From positions 62,001 through 126,000 of the forward strand of contig NZ_JACJSD010000018.1 in NCBI RefSeq assembly GCF_014697615.1: a stretch of 64,000 nucleotides of DNA. The letters run 5' to 3'. The stretch is from Nostoc sp. FACHB-280. Lineage in GTDB: Bacteria > Cyanobacteriota > Cyanobacteriia > Cyanobacteriales > Nostocaceae. Below are positions 43,574-52,784 of this stretch, piece by piece. The stretch's first letter is position 1; every line of letters starts with the position of its first letter. Both the position numbers and the translations under genes were made by a program. The notes beneath the pieces were generated by a model. The model ran no database searches and was not told the origin of the DNA. It worked only from the letters and a program-made list of their open reading frames with translations.

Positions 43574-44329
43574 GTGCGCTTTGATATAGTTACGCTTTTT
43601 CCTGATTGTTTTACCTCAGTTCTCAGTTCTGGGCTGTTGGGTAAAGCTTTAGCCAAACAAATTGCCCAAGTGAACTTAGTAAATCCCAGAGACTTTACCA
43701 ATGACAAACACCGTAAGGTAGATGATGAACCCTACGGGGGCGGCGTGGGAATGCTAATGAAGCCGGAACCAATTTTTGGTGCGGTGGAGTCGCTACCTTG
43801 TTTACCTCGCCGAGAAATAATTTTGATGAGTCCCCAAGGTCAAACCATCGACCAACCTCTGTTGCGGGAGTTGGCGACTAATTATGACCAACTAATAGTC
43901 ATTTGTGGTCATTATGAAGGGGTAGATGAGCGAGTGCAGAATTTAGTGACGCGGGAAGTGTCTTTAGGGGATTTTATTCTCACAGGGGGCGAAATTCCGG
44001 CAATGGCGTTAATTAATGGGGTGGTGCGCTTGTTACCGGGAACTGTGGGTAAGGTAGAATCGCTGAAATCTGAAAGTTTTGAAGAAGGGTTGCTAGATTA
44101 TCCCCAATATACTCGTCCAGCAAATTTTCGCGGCTGGAAAGTGCCAGATGTCTTACTCTCTGGGAATCATGCGGCGATCGCGCGTTGGCGTTATGAACAA
44201 CAAATTCAACGCACCGGCGATCGCCGCCCCGATTTACTGGAAAAATGGCAAGAGGAGAAGAAGCAGGGGAGCAGCACCTCGGCTCCGCTCGGCGAACGGG
44301 AGCAGGGAGCAGGGGAGAATAATTGTTGA
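43574..44329 (+). CDS. trmD: tRNA (guanine-N1)-methyltransferase TrmD
   Basis: TrmD makes m1G37 next to the anticodon. The start is GTG (MRFDIVTLFPDCF). Family parts: DKHRKVDDEPYGGGVGMLMK, IVICGHYEGVDERVQ, and the SAM-binding trefoil knot SLGDFILTGGEIPAMALING followed by VRLLPG. The C-terminal region (VLLSGNHAAIARWRYEQQ) is normal up to about residue 225; the last 20-25 residues (QGSSTSAPLGEREQGAGE) are encoded by GGAGCAGGG-type intergenic repeats that have run into the gene, extending the tail. ispF follows 24 bases later. Confidence 0.95.
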   Translation: MRFDIVTLFPDCFTSVLSSGLLGKALAKQIAQVNLVNPRDFTNDKHRKVDDEPYGGGVGMLMKPEPIFGAVESLPCLPRREIILMSPQGQTIDQPLLRELATNYDQLIVICGHYEGVDERVQNLVTREVSLGDFILTGGEIPAMALINGVVRLLPGTVGKVESLKSESFEEGLLDYPQYTRPANFRGWKVPDVLLSGNHAAIARWRYEQQIQRTGDRRPDLLEKWQEEKKQGSSTSAPLGEREQGAGENNC

Positions 44330-44353
44330 CCATTGACCAAGGACAAATGACAA

Positions 44354-44839
44354 ATGACTAACATCAGAATTGGTAACGGCTACGATATTCACAGATTGGT
44401 GAGCGATCGCGCTTTAATTTTAGGTGGCATTCAAATTCCCCATGAACTTGGTTTACTTGGACATAGTGACGCGGATGTGTTAACTCACGCCATCATGGAT
44501 GCTATGTTAGGGGCTTTATCCTTGGGTGATATTGGCCATTACTTTCCCCCCACTGATCCCCAATGGGCAGGGGCAGATAGTTGGATACTTTTAACTCAAG
44601 TACATCAGCTAATAAAAGACCAAGGTTGGCAAATAGGTAACATAGATTCAGTCGTGGTTGCTGAACGCCCAAAATTAAAACCGCATATCGATAAAATGCG
44701 TAGTAAACTTGCCACTGTTTTAGAACTACAACCCAATCAAATTGGCATCAAAGCTACCACCAACGAAAAACTCGGCCCAGTAGGACGAGAAGAAGGTATT
44801 TGTGCTTATGCTGTAGTCTTACTCATCGCTACTGATTAA
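44354..44839 (+). CDS. ispF: 2-C-methyl-D-erythritol 2,4-cyclodiphosphate synthase
   Basis: IspF forms MEcPP in the methylerythritol phosphate route to isoprenoids. The 161-residue protein has the zinc ligands in [10 protein letters not shown] (D-x-H) and the His in [13 protein letters not shown], followed by [13 protein letters not shown] and the C-terminal [19 protein letters not shown]. Length is normal. It lies 24 bases after trmD with a GACAAATGACTA short repeat between them, and may be co-transcribed. Confidence 0.95.
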   Translation: MTNIRIGNGYDIHRLVSDRALILGGIQIPHELGLLGHSDADVLTHAIMDAMLGALSLGDIGHYFPPTDPQWAGADSWILLTQVHQLIKDQGWQIGNIDSVVVAERPKLKPHIDKMRSKLATVLELQPNQIGIKATTNEKLGPVGREEGICAYAVVLLIATD

Positions 44840-44925
44840 GGTCAGAATCTATTAAGGGGTAGGATACTAGTAAATTAGCAAGTCTTACTATCCCAAATTG
44901 TTAACTAACTCGGAACCAGAGAACA

Positions 44926-45444
44926 ATGGAAGCTGCAAAACTGGACGCTGTTAATGATGTTGTTGATATTGTTGGGTTAAGTAAAAATAATAAAATTGTT
45001 TTGTTTGTGAAGGTTGAAACTTTAGAAATAGAAAAAAATCTTGCGAAAGAACAAGGATTGTCACACCTGAAAGCTTACTGGAAAATAGCACAGAAGAATC
45101 AAGTGTTAGTAATTAATAATGACCTATTTGCTATGCTAGTTGATTTGGAGAATATAGAAATTTTTAGATATTCTATATCTAAAAATCGTCCTTTATTAAA
45201 GAGGCTGAGTTCATTTCAAACATCTGACATTCTTAGCTACTATGATGCAGAATTTAGCAATAAAAGAATATTCAAGCTATACATGGAAACTCTTATAGAA
45301 GCATGGCTACGAGATTTAGCTTATCACTGGAAATATGAATTTCCGCCAGCCTCAAAAGGATTGGCAGATATTGGTTTATTGTCACAACTGGAAGGGGGAA
45401 AAACTTATTCTCAGGTAAACATAGGTGCTGATACTTTATATTGA
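44926..45444 (+). CDS. Restriction-nuclease-fold-like protein, first gene of a pair with a PIN protein
   Basis: A 172-residue protein that I place with cyanobacterial proteins of a PD-(D/E)XK-like fold (type I restriction N-terminal type): VVDIVGLSKNNKIVLFVKVE, a Lys/Gln-rich helix, VINNDLFAMLVDLENIEIFR, and a C-terminal FKLYMETLIEAWLRDLAYHW. In relatives as I remember them the second strand ends with E-V-K; here it reads K-V-E (29-31), so catalysis is doubtful. Its last 20 bases overlap the start of the PIN gene, a TA-like layout. ATG after a Ser-free AGAGAACA stretch. I infer it may be an antitoxin or regulatory partner. Confidence 0.6.
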   Translation: MEAAKLDAVNDVVDIVGLSKNNKIVLFVKVETLEIEKNLAKEQGLSHLKAYWKIAQKNQVLVINNDLFAMLVDLENIEIFRYSISKNRPLLKRLSSFQTSDILSYYDAEFSNKRIFKLYMETLIEAWLRDLAYHWKYEFPPASKGLADIGLLSQLEGGKTYSQVNIGADTLY

Positions 45445-46051
45445 AACTAATTTCTTGATGGCTATTGCCAAGGGAAGAGATTTACAAGCAGAAAATTTAC
45501 TTCGGAATCCACCGCAATCACTTCATATAGTGATACCAGCTATTTGTTATATCGAAGCTCTTTCCACATGGGAGAAAGAGAAGTATTACACTAAGAAATT
45601 TGCTCAAGAGTTAGATAAACAAATTAATAATTCAAAACGCGATTTAACTTCTCCTAATGCTAAAAATTTTTTATCTTATTTAGAACAGGTAAAAATCTTA
45701 AATGTATCATTACTTAATGATATTCAAGGGCGATTATCTAATGCCATTGAAATTATTCTAGAAAAAGCTGAACTCATACAACTAGAACAATTGATTATTC
45801 AGGATATTGCTCAAGCTACTATCATTCAACCAGAAACTTTACCTATTCAAAATGATATTATTGACAATTTAATTTTAAGGAGTATTATTGAACACGCAAA
45901 CTCACATAATCAATCAGTTAAGGTTTTTCTAAGTGGAAATACAAATGATTTTGGCAAGCAAGAAGTAAAAACAGCTTTACATAATGCAGGCATAAAATAT
46001 TTTACTCAGACTCAAAATTTTTTGGGTTGGCTACAATCTCAAACAAAATAG
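45425..46051 (+). CDS. PIN-domain protein (putative RNase), second gene of the pair
   Basis: A 208-residue PIN-like protein. The first acidic position is in LILYIETNFLMAI (Glu7 in place of the usual Asp), the second in AICYIEALSTWE (Glu44), the third in QNDIIDNLIL (Asp144/Asp147), and a last one in VFLSGNTNDFG (Asp175), followed by GIKYFTQTQNFLGWL. The central region (50-130) is a long helical insert. The GTG start overlaps the upstream gene by 20 bases. PIN domains are usually RNases, many being VapC toxins, but this size and partner differ from ordinary VapBC. Target unknown. Confidence 0.72.
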   Translation: MLILYIETNFLMAIAKGRDLQAENLLRNPPQSLHIVIPAICYIEALSTWEKEKYYTKKFAQELDKQINNSKRDLTSPNAKNFLSYLEQVKILNVSLLNDIQGRLSNAIEIILEKAELIQLEQLIIQDIAQATIIQPETLPIQNDIIDNLILRSIIEHANSHNQSVKVFLSGNTNDFGKQEVKTALHNAGIKYFTQTQNFLGWLQSQTK

Positions 46052-46086
46052 TTAACATAATTACAATTGAGTAAGCTATTAAAAAT

Positions 46087-47853
46087 ATGTTGTCGTTAAT
46101 TAAACGTTCTTGGATACTGATAATTTTATCGACATTTACAGCAATGACTGTTGCTGCTTGCAACCCCAGTAACTTTAAAAGTTCTGCGGCACAAATACCA
46201 CAAGTAGTAAGTAGTATTCTGAGCGATCCCAAAACCTTTAATTTTCCTTTGAGTCAAGAATTTCCCAATATTTTTGGCTTGACTTATGAAGGCTTGGTTG
46301 ATCAAAATCCTATTACGGGCAAAGTTGAACCAAGATTAGCAGAATCTTGGCAAATTTCTGAAGATAAATTGAAATTTACATTTGCTATGCGTCCAGATTT
46401 GAAATGGTCTGATGGTCAACCACTTACAGTCGATGACGTTGTATTTACATATAACAATATTTATTTTAACGAAGCTATTCCGACAGATGTCAGAGATGCC
46501 TTTAGAATTGGCGTTAGTCGGAAACTTCCTACTGTTCGTAAAATAGATGAACGACGGATAGAATTTACTTTACCAGAACCGTTTAGACCTTTTCTGTTAA
46601 ATACAGGTACTCCTATCTTACCTGCCCATGCTTTACAAAAATATGTGCAGCAAAAAGATAGTGAAGGAAAGCCGATATTTTTAGCAAAATGGGGTGTGGA
46701 TACTCCGCCTGAAGAAATTATTGTCAATGGCCCTTACAAACTTGAACGTTATGACACTAGTCAACGTGTGGTATTTCGGCGTAACCCTTATTATTGGCGT
46801 AAAGATACTCAAGGAAACTCTCAGCCTTATATTGAACGTTTAGTTTGGCAGATTGTCGAAAATACAGATACAGCGTTGCTGCAATTTCGGTCTGGTGGCT
46901 TAGATACTATAGGTATTTCACCTGATTACTTTTCCCTGCTCAAGGTGCAAGAAAAACAGGGAAACTTCACAATTTATGGTAATGAACCTTCAACTGGTAC
47001 TAGCTTTATTCTGTTTAATTTAAATAAAGGTAAAAGAAATGGAAAACCACTGGTAGATCCAATCAAATCACGTTGGTTTAATACAGTGGAATTTCGGCAG
47101 GCGGTTGCTTATGCGATTGACCGTCAAACAATGATTAATAATACCTTTCGCGGTTTAGGCAGACCTCAAAATTCACCAATTACAGTCCAGAGTCCTTATT
47201 ATCTTTCGCCGGAAAAAGGGCTAAAAACTTACAATTACAATCCCGAACAATCTAAACAATTACTGATTAAAGCTGGATTTAAATATAATGAACAAGGTCA
47301 ATTATTAGACGCTGAAGGTAATCGGGTTCGCTTCACCTTGCTGACAAATTCTGGTAATAAGATCCGGGAAGCAATGGGGGCGCAAATTAAACAAGATTTG
47401 GCTAAAATCGGTATGCAGGTTGATTTTACACCGATCGCCTGGAATACTTACACAGATAAACTCTCTAATACCCTCGACTGGGAAGCTTCTTTACTCGGTT
47501 TAACAGGCGGTTTAGAACCAAATGATGGGGCTAATGTCTGGTCTCCTGAAGGTGGATTGCACATGTTTAACCAAAAACCCCAACCTGGACAAAAACCCAT
47601 TGAAGGTTGGGAAGCTTCTCCTTGGGAATTAGAAATTGGGAAACTTTACATCCAAGCTACTCAAGAATTTGATGAGGGTAAAGTTAAACAAATTTATGGC
47701 AAAACTCAACAAATTACCCAGGAAAACTTGCCTTTTATTTATTTAGTCAACCCCTTAGCAATGACAGCAGTACGTAATCGCTTTGAAGGAATTAATTATT
47801 CTGCGTTGAGTGGTGCATTCTGGAATATTTACGAAATCAAAATTACAAAATAG
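46087..47853 (+). CDS. ABC transporter substrate-binding lipoprotein, family 5 (oligopeptide/dipeptide type)
   Basis: A solute-binding protein of SBP family 5. The N-terminus is a lipoprotein signal: hydrophobic 9-23 and a lipobox VAAC with Cys at about 25. The mature part shows the family signature LTYEGLVDQNPITGKVEPRL, AESWQISEDKLKFTFAMRPD, WSDGQPLTVDDVVFTYNNI, and RQAVAYAIDRQTMIN. At 588 residues it is typical of DppA/OppA/NikA-type proteins. No permease or ATPase gene follows. The ligand (peptide, nickel complex, opine) cannot be told; larB, a nickel-cofactor gene, lies next to it but the connection is speculative. Confidence 0.85.
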   Translation: MLSLIKRSWILIILSTFTAMTVAACNPSNFKSSAAQIPQVVSSILSDPKTFNFPLSQEFPNIFGLTYEGLVDQNPITGKVEPRLAESWQISEDKLKFTFAMRPDLKWSDGQPLTVDDVVFTYNNIYFNEAIPTDVRDAFRIGVSRKLPTVRKIDERRIEFTLPEPFRPFLLNTGTPILPAHALQKYVQQKDSEGKPIFLAKWGVDTPPEEIIVNGPYKLERYDTSQRVVFRRNPYYWRKDTQGNSQPYIERLVWQIVENTDTALLQFRSGGLDTIGISPDYFSLLKVQEKQGNFTIYGNEPSTGTSFILFNLNKGKRNGKPLVDPIKSRWFNTVEFRQAVAYAIDRQTMINNTFRGLGRPQNSPITVQSPYYLSPEKGLKTYNYNPEQSKQLLIKAGFKYNEQGQLLDAEGNRVRFTLLTNSGNKIREAMGAQIKQDLAKIGMQVDFTPIAWNTYTDKLSNTLDWEASLLGLTGGLEPNDGANVWSPEGGLHMFNQKPQPGQKPIEGWEASPWELEIGKLYIQATQEFDEGKVKQIYGKTQQITQENLPFIYLVNPLAMTAVRNRFEGINYSALSGAFWNIYEIKITK

Positions 47854-47916
47854 TCAAAGCTGAAAATGATCGTCTTGACTATGTACTATGGACTATGGAC
47901 AAGTGACCCATGACAA

Positions 47917-48705
47917 ATGACAAATGATCAGAATTTGCGATCGCTCCTAGAAGAAGTCGCAAATGGTAAAGTTACCCCAGATATAGCCTTAAATTCTCTG
48001 AAAAACTTAGCCTATGAACCTGTAGGTGAGTTTGCCAAAATCGATAACCATCGCGCCCTCAGAACTGGTTTCCCGGAAGTTATTTGGGGGCCGGGCAAAA
48101 CTACTGAACAAATTGTCCGCATTATTGAGGTGATGCGTCAACGTAACCCAGTGGTGATGGCGACTCGCATTGAACCATCGGTTTACACAGTACTGCAATC
48201 AAAAGTCCGGGGTTTGCAATATTACGAGTTAGCCAGAATTTGCGCCATTACTCCCGAAACAATTGAACCTCAGTTTCCCGGAGAAATTGGGATTCTCTCG
48301 GCTGGGACTGCGGACTTACCTGTAGCGGAAGAAGCAGCCATCACAGCAGAACTGTCTGGGTTTCGCGTCCAACGTCTCTGGGATGTGGGCGTTGCTGGTA
48401 TTCACCGCTTGCTGAGTAACCGTCATTTGATTGAGTCAGCATCAGTATTAATTGTTGTTGCGGGAATGGAAGGGGCGTTACCCAGTGTGGTTGCAGGTTT
48501 AGCTGATTGTCCTGTGATTGCTGTACCTACTAGTATTGGCTATGGTGCAAGTTTTGGCGGTTTAGCACCTTTGCTGACGATGCTAAACTCTTGTGCTGCT
48601 GGCGTTGGTGTAGTGAATATTGATAACGGTTTTGGTGCAGCAGTTTTGGCGGGGCAAATTTTGCGAACGGCGGCGAAGTTGAGTCAAGAAGAGGATAGAG
48701 GATAG
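47917..48705 (+). CDS. larB: Nickel-pincer cofactor biosynthesis protein LarB
   Basis: LarB carboxylates and hydrolyses nicotinic acid adenine dinucleotide in the first step of the nickel-pincer (lactate racemase) cofactor pathway. The C-terminal half resembles PurE: GIGILSAGTADLPVAEEAAI-like (GILSAGTADLPVAEEAA), VWDVGVAGIHRLL-like LWDVGVAGIHRLLSNRHLI, VVAGMEGALPSVVAGL and SIGYGASFGGLAPLLTML. 262 residues is normal. The last residues (SQEEDRG) come from GAGGATAGAGG short repeats. larC and larE are not in the window. The ATG is inside a GACAAATGACAAATG repeat. Confidence 0.88.
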   Translation: MTNDQNLRSLLEEVANGKVTPDIALNSLKNLAYEPVGEFAKIDNHRALRTGFPEVIWGPGKTTEQIVRIIEVMRQRNPVVMATRIEPSVYTVLQSKVRGLQYYELARICAITPETIEPQFPGEIGILSAGTADLPVAEEAAITAELSGFRVQRLWDVGVAGIHRLLSNRHLIESASVLIVVAGMEGALPSVVAGLADCPVIAVPTSIGYGASFGGLAPLLTMLNSCAAGVGVVNIDNGFGAAVLAGQILRTAAKLSQEEDRG

Positions 48706-48870
48706 AGGCTGGAGGCTAGAGGCTAGAGAGTAGTATTTTGTTCAATTTTCTTCTAGCCAGTTATTTATAGTAAGTGACAAGTTACAGATTTATCTCTACA
48801 CTCTTACACCCGGTTCCACCTGTAAAAATATCACAACTCAACATCCAAACCTATTTCTAACCCCTAGCCT

Positions 48871-49196
48871 CTAGCCTCTATTCTCACTCTCCAACTCTGT
48901 CAACTTAAGTTGTTGGAGATTTTCTGCTGACAGACCTGTTACTTTGATGACCACTTCATCAGCTACTCCTTCCCGTAGAAGATTAAGGGCTACAAGGCGA
49001 ACACCTTCTTCAATACCTTCAACTCGACCTTCCGCGCGACCTTCCGCGCGACCTTCAGCCCTACCTTCATTCATGAGTGCTTGATAAGTTACTGACTCTT
49101 GCATAAGTTCTCTCCGCAGCAACTGTTGAATAATATCTTGATAGCAAAATCACTGGCAAAGTTTTCTACAAGAAATTTACAGATGTTATCAAACAT
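48871..49196 (-). pseudogene. Remnant of an Rpn/PD-(D/E)XK family gene with an internal deletion
   Basis: On the minus strand, 49196 to about 49140 encodes MFDNICKFLVENFASDFAIK, the typical start of Rpn-type recombination-promoting nuclease/transposase-like proteins of cyanobacteria. Then the frame changes: 49137 onward reads YQDIIQQLLRRELMQESVTY, the typical C-terminal part, with GRAEGRAEGRAEG repeats and a stop at 48871. The central nuclease domain is missing, so a deletion with a frameshift has joined both ends. The 83-residue frame from 49122 may still be translated, but a function is not expected. Confidence 0.75.
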
Positions 49197-49324
49197 AAGA
49201 AAACTTTACCAAGTAATGATCGTGCGATCGCTCCTTCCAATACTCCCTCCAATTAAGTCAGCCAAACACTGGACATCACCTAGAACTAGAGGTTATGACA
49301 TAAAGGTCTTATTTGGGACTCGGT

Positions 49325-49531
49325 ATGCACTACCTCAACGATTTAACTTTTCAGCTATTTTGGCATTTGCCGATGAATGTAACGGTGTTGGCGCAGCAAG
49401 TTAGTGACCCAAATCTTATGGGTCAGGTGCAGAAAGCTTGGAATCACTTTATACAAACAGGTCAAGTCTGGGCTTTACTGATTGGTTTGGTGATTGGTTG
49501 GCTATTTCGCAATCTTACCAGCTACGGTTGA
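49325..49531 (+). CDS. Small membrane protein of unknown function
   Basis: A protein of 68 residues starting MHYLNDLTFQLFWHLP; the N-terminal part is amphipathic, and VWALLIGLVIGWLFRNL near the C-terminus is one membrane segment. The Met at 21 (MNVTVLAQQ) could also start it. The 3' end is 60 bases before argH. I recognise no family. Codon usage and hydropathy support a real gene, without more. Confidence 0.5.
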   Translation: MHYLNDLTFQLFWHLPMNVTVLAQQVSDPNLMGQVQKAWNHFIQTGQVWALLIGLVIGWLFRNLTSYG

Positions 49532-49594
49532 CACAGACAGGGGGTTGGTAGTACGGATTAGAGTATTTGCCTACTTCCAATTCCCCTTTGTTTT

Positions 49595-50980
49595 ATGACG
49601 CAACAACAAACTTGGAGTCAGCGATTTGAATCAGCCTTGCATCCTGCGATCGCTCTTTTTAATGCCAGCATTAATTTTGATATTGAATTAATCGAATACG
49701 ACCTAACTGGTTCTCAAGCTCATGCCAAAATGTTGGCGCATACGGGGATAATTTCTACTGAAGAAGGCGAACAACTCGTTACAGGTTTGGAACAAATTCG
49801 CCAGGAATATCGCCAAGGCAAGTTTCAGCCAGGGATTGATGCTGAAGATGTACATTTTGCCGTAGAACGACGACTTACAGAAATTGTCGGCGATGTGGGG
49901 AAAAAGTTACATACGGCGCGATCACGTAATGACCAAGTAGGTACAGATACTCGGCTATATCTCCGTGACCAAATTCAGCAAATTCGCACTCAATTACGAG
50001 AATTTCAAAGTGTTTTATTAGATATAGCCGAAAATAACATTGAAACTCTCATCCCTGGCTATACCCACCTCCAACGCGCCCAACCTTTGAGTTTAGCCCA
50101 TCACTTATTGGCTTACTTTGAAATGGCACAGCGTGACTGGGAACGTTTGGGTGATGTTTATCGCCGAGTGAATATTTCACCTTTAGGTTGTGGTGCTTTG
50201 GCGGGAACGACTTTCCCCATTGATCGCCATTACACAGCCCAATTGCTCAATTTTGAGCATGTTTATGCTAACAGCTTGGATGGTGTAAGCGATCGCGATT
50301 TTGCCATTGAATTTTTGTGTGCGGCTAGTTTGATTATGGTTCACCTCAGCCGTCTTTCCGAAGAAGTGATTCTTTGGGCTTCGGAAGAATTTCGCTTCAT
50401 CACGCTCAAAGATAGCTGTGCAACTGGTTCTAGCATTATGCCCCAAAAGAAAAACCCCGATGTACCAGAATTAGTACGTGGCAAAACTGGGCGTGTCTTT
50501 GGTCATCTCCAGGCGATGTTAGTCATTATGAAGGGTTTACCTTTGGCGTATAACAAAGATTTGCAAGAAGACAAAGAAGGTTTATTTGATGGGGTTAATA
50601 CTGTCAAAGCTTGTTTAGAAGCAATGACAATTTTGCTACGGGAAGGCCTGGAATTTCGTAGCCAGCGTTTAAATGCAGCCGTCGCGGAAGACTTTTCTAA
50701 CGCTACCGATGTCGCAGATTATTTAGCTGCTAGGGGTGTTCCCTTCCGCGAAGCGTATAACATTGTGGGCAAGGTGGTAAAAACTAGCATTGCTGCGGGT
50801 AAACTGCTGAAAGATTTAACCTTAGACGAATGGCAACAAATACATCCGACATTTGCGGCTGATATTTATGATGCGATCGCACCCCAGACAGTTGTCGCTG
50901 CCCGTAACAGTTATGGTGGGACAGGTTTTGCCCAAGTCAGCAAAGCAATTGATCATGCCCGCAACCAAATCAGGGAATAG
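49595..50980 (+). CDS. argH: Argininosuccinate lyase
   Basis: ArgH releases arginine and fumarate in the last step of arginine synthesis. The 461-residue protein has the superfamily signature [12 protein letters not shown] (about 286-297) with the catalytic Ser loop, the N-terminal [27 protein letters not shown] and [12 protein letters not shown], all as expected. It supplies the arginine used by CphA nearby. The stop is followed by a GTGATAGGTGATAGG repeat. No ribosome binding site is obvious; the spacing to the small gene upstream is 63 bases. Confidence 0.96.
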   Translation: MTQQQTWSQRFESALHPAIALFNASINFDIELIEYDLTGSQAHAKMLAHTGIISTEEGEQLVTGLEQIRQEYRQGKFQPGIDAEDVHFAVERRLTEIVGDVGKKLHTARSRNDQVGTDTRLYLRDQIQQIRTQLREFQSVLLDIAENNIETLIPGYTHLQRAQPLSLAHHLLAYFEMAQRDWERLGDVYRRVNISPLGCGALAGTTFPIDRHYTAQLLNFEHVYANSLDGVSDRDFAIEFLCAASLIMVHLSRLSEEVILWASEEFRFITLKDSCATGSSIMPQKKNPDVPELVRGKTGRVFGHLQAMLVIMKGLPLAYNKDLQEDKEGLFDGVNTVKACLEAMTILLREGLEFRSQRLNAAVAEDFSNATDVADYLAARGVPFREAYNIVGKVVKTSIAAGKLLKDLTLDEWQQIHPTFAADIYDAIAPQTVVAARNSYGGTGFAQVSKAIDHARNQIRE

Positions 50981-51029
50981 GTGATAGGTGATAGGTTACA
51001 GGTTAAAAGTCTTGTACTGCCTTCATACT

Positions 51030-51061
51030 TAAAAAAAATAAGAGCGTACATCTGTACGCCC
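51030..51061 (-). terminator. Terminator of the small basic protein gene
   Basis: Read on the minus strand, a stem GCGTACA/TGTACGC with a 2-base loop is followed by TCTTATTTTTTT. It lies 45 bases after the stop of the gene at 51106-51270. Confidence 0.75.
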
Positions 51062-51105
51062 TTAAAATTAGAATCACTTAAAGAATCAGAGACTAAGCTG
51101 GCGGC

Positions 51106-51270
51106 TTACTCAGCGTCAACTGCTGCTGCGCCTTCATCTTCTTCACTCTTGGGTGATCTTTGCTGGAATCTTCTTTGCATTCTTCCCGTTGTAGTCCGTT
51201 TACGAAACTTTCTGGCGTATGCCTGGTTCCGTAGCGCCTTTTCTTTTTTCGGGTTACGGCGCTTTGCCAT
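51106..51270 (-). CDS. Small, strongly basic conserved protein
   Basis: A 54-residue protein, MAKRRNPKKEKALRNQAYAR followed by KFRKRTTTGRMQRRFQQR, then an acidic tail ending AAAVDAE. GAGGTG lies 3 bases before the ATG, and a good terminator follows, which strongly supports a real gene. About 20 of the first 40 residues are Lys or Arg, as in small RNA-binding or ribosome-associated proteins; I recall similar unnamed proteins in other cyanobacteria. It is convergent with argH. Function unknown. Confidence 0.78.
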   Translation of the reverse strand: MAKRRNPKKEKALRNQAYARKFRKRTTTGRMQRRFQQRSPKSEEDEGAAAVDAE

Positions 51271-52157
51271 GTTCACCTCATTTAATAAACAACAAAAAAA
51301 GATAAACTAGGCATGTCGTAGGCATTATTCAGCTACTAAGGCTGATGCTATTGATATGATTTTCCCCTAGTTTAACAGTTTAACTACTTTATTTGAACAG
51401 CATATAATTATATCGCATTAATTTTAAGCATGTCAATATAGATTTCGCTGATTTCTATCAGGCGAACAAGTCGAAAAATGAAATAATAGATAAAAGCAGC
51501 AATTGGTAAAACTTGAGTTAGAAACTTTGGGAATAACTTTATGTAAAAATCACAGGCGATCGCTCACCAAAAATTATCCCGATGATTTATGTAATTTGGT
51601 CATTTCTTTCAACAAATAAAACAACTATTTTCTATAGATTAAATATCTCGTCAGGAAAATTTTAATATATTCCTATTTATTCACCTACTTAACCAAATAA
51701 TGTATATAGAAATACTAAACAATTTCAGGAAATTCAGTGCTAAAATTGATCTATCATAAATAAACTATTAGATGATATTTGAAAACCATCAAGTATTTTG
51801 CTTGATTTTCTTAGTATAAGCTGGACATATAGCAGTCCTCAATGATATTTAAGCAAACCTGTTTCCTGTTCCCTATCTTGACGAATTAGCTTATAAATCA
51901 AATAGGACTAGTCTATCTCAATAGTTATCAGTTAGCCAAGCCTTGTTTTTGGCAATTTTGTGGGGAAAGACTTAACTAAAATAATTGTCGAAGAAAGTAA
52001 ATTCTCCATAATTTGCCAACAAGTTAGTCTAGAAGTAGACGTATAGTAAATTACTAAGTAAATCAGCTAATACTTTTCAAATAACCTCTAAGAATAAACT
52101 CTCAAAGCACAAGCATCTTTGTGTGAAACAAATCTCAATAATTAGCTATTTGAGTAA
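51271..52157. other. Gene-free AT-rich region of about 890 bases
   Basis: Apart from a TATAGCAGTCCT 12-mer at 51828-51839 (same as the end of the 152-bp elements) and a degenerate AGGACTAGTCTAT at about 51904, I see nothing. No reading frame worth calling; possibly room for a non-coding RNA or a long promoter for the Nudix gene. Confidence 0.45.
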
Positions 52158-52697
52158 ATGCGAGTGCAGGAAATCAAAAAACATAACACCAAGATTTTTA
52201 GCTTGAACGTTCTGGCTTTTTTTGCAGCATTTGTCCAGTCTACACGCGGTTTATGGCGTTATGGACAAACAGTATTAGGTATTATTTTCCGTCATCCTAT
52301 TACTGGTACAAGTATTATTCCGATATTACCTGACGGTCGAATTGTCTTAATTCGACGGCGAGATAATGGTCTTTGGTCATTACCAGGAGGAATGGTGGAC
52401 TGGGGAGAAGACATCCCGAATACAGTCCGCCGAGAATTGCTAGAGGAAACAGGACTGGAATTAGTAGCGATTAAACGTTTAGTAGGTGTTTATTCTGCAC
52501 CAGACAGAGATCCTCGCATTCATTCGATTTGCGTTGTAGTGGAAGCCGAAGTCAAAGGAAAAATGGAAATTCAAGATGCTTTAGAAGTCATGGAAATTCA
52601 AGCTTTCTCTCCTAGTGCTTTACCAACAGGGCCAATGTCCCATGACCATTCCCGACAGCTACAGGACTACTTAAACGGCTTGACAACACTGGCGTAA
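52158..52697 (+). CDS. Nudix hydrolase with hydrophobic N-terminus
   Basis: A 179-residue Nudix protein. The box GGMVDWGEDIPNTVRRELLE followed by ETGLEL is perfect. Before it, residues 13-30 form a hydrophobic segment and WRYGQTVLGIIFRHPITGTS a linker, so the enzyme may be membrane-associated. DRDPRIHSICVVVEAE after the box resembles the ADP-ribose/ADP-sugar subgroup and the Nudix gene at 30810. The ATG has no clear ribosome binding site. Substrate unknown. Confidence 0.82.
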   Translation: MRVQEIKKHNTKIFSLNVLAFFAAFVQSTRGLWRYGQTVLGIIFRHPITGTSIIPILPDGRIVLIRRRDNGLWSLPGGMVDWGEDIPNTVRRELLEETGLELVAIKRLVGVYSAPDRDPRIHSICVVVEAEVKGKMEIQDALEVMEIQAFSPSALPTGPMSHDHSRQLQDYLNGLTTLA

Positions 52698-52784
52698 CAA
52701 TACTTTAGATTTTCTCTGGGAGTTTTAATTACAAAATCCAATATAAAAACTACAATCAACTATGATGTAATTTTTATATATAAA

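Noticed and set aside
50981-51310. 109-residue plus-strand frame after argH
   Set aside because: It begins in short repeats and is antisense to the small basic protein gene, which has the better start and terminator.
51828-51916. A further copy of the TATAGCAGTCCT element
   Set aside because: Only the left end is intact; the supposed right end (AGGACTAGTCTAT) is degenerate and the body does not resemble the 152-bp copies.
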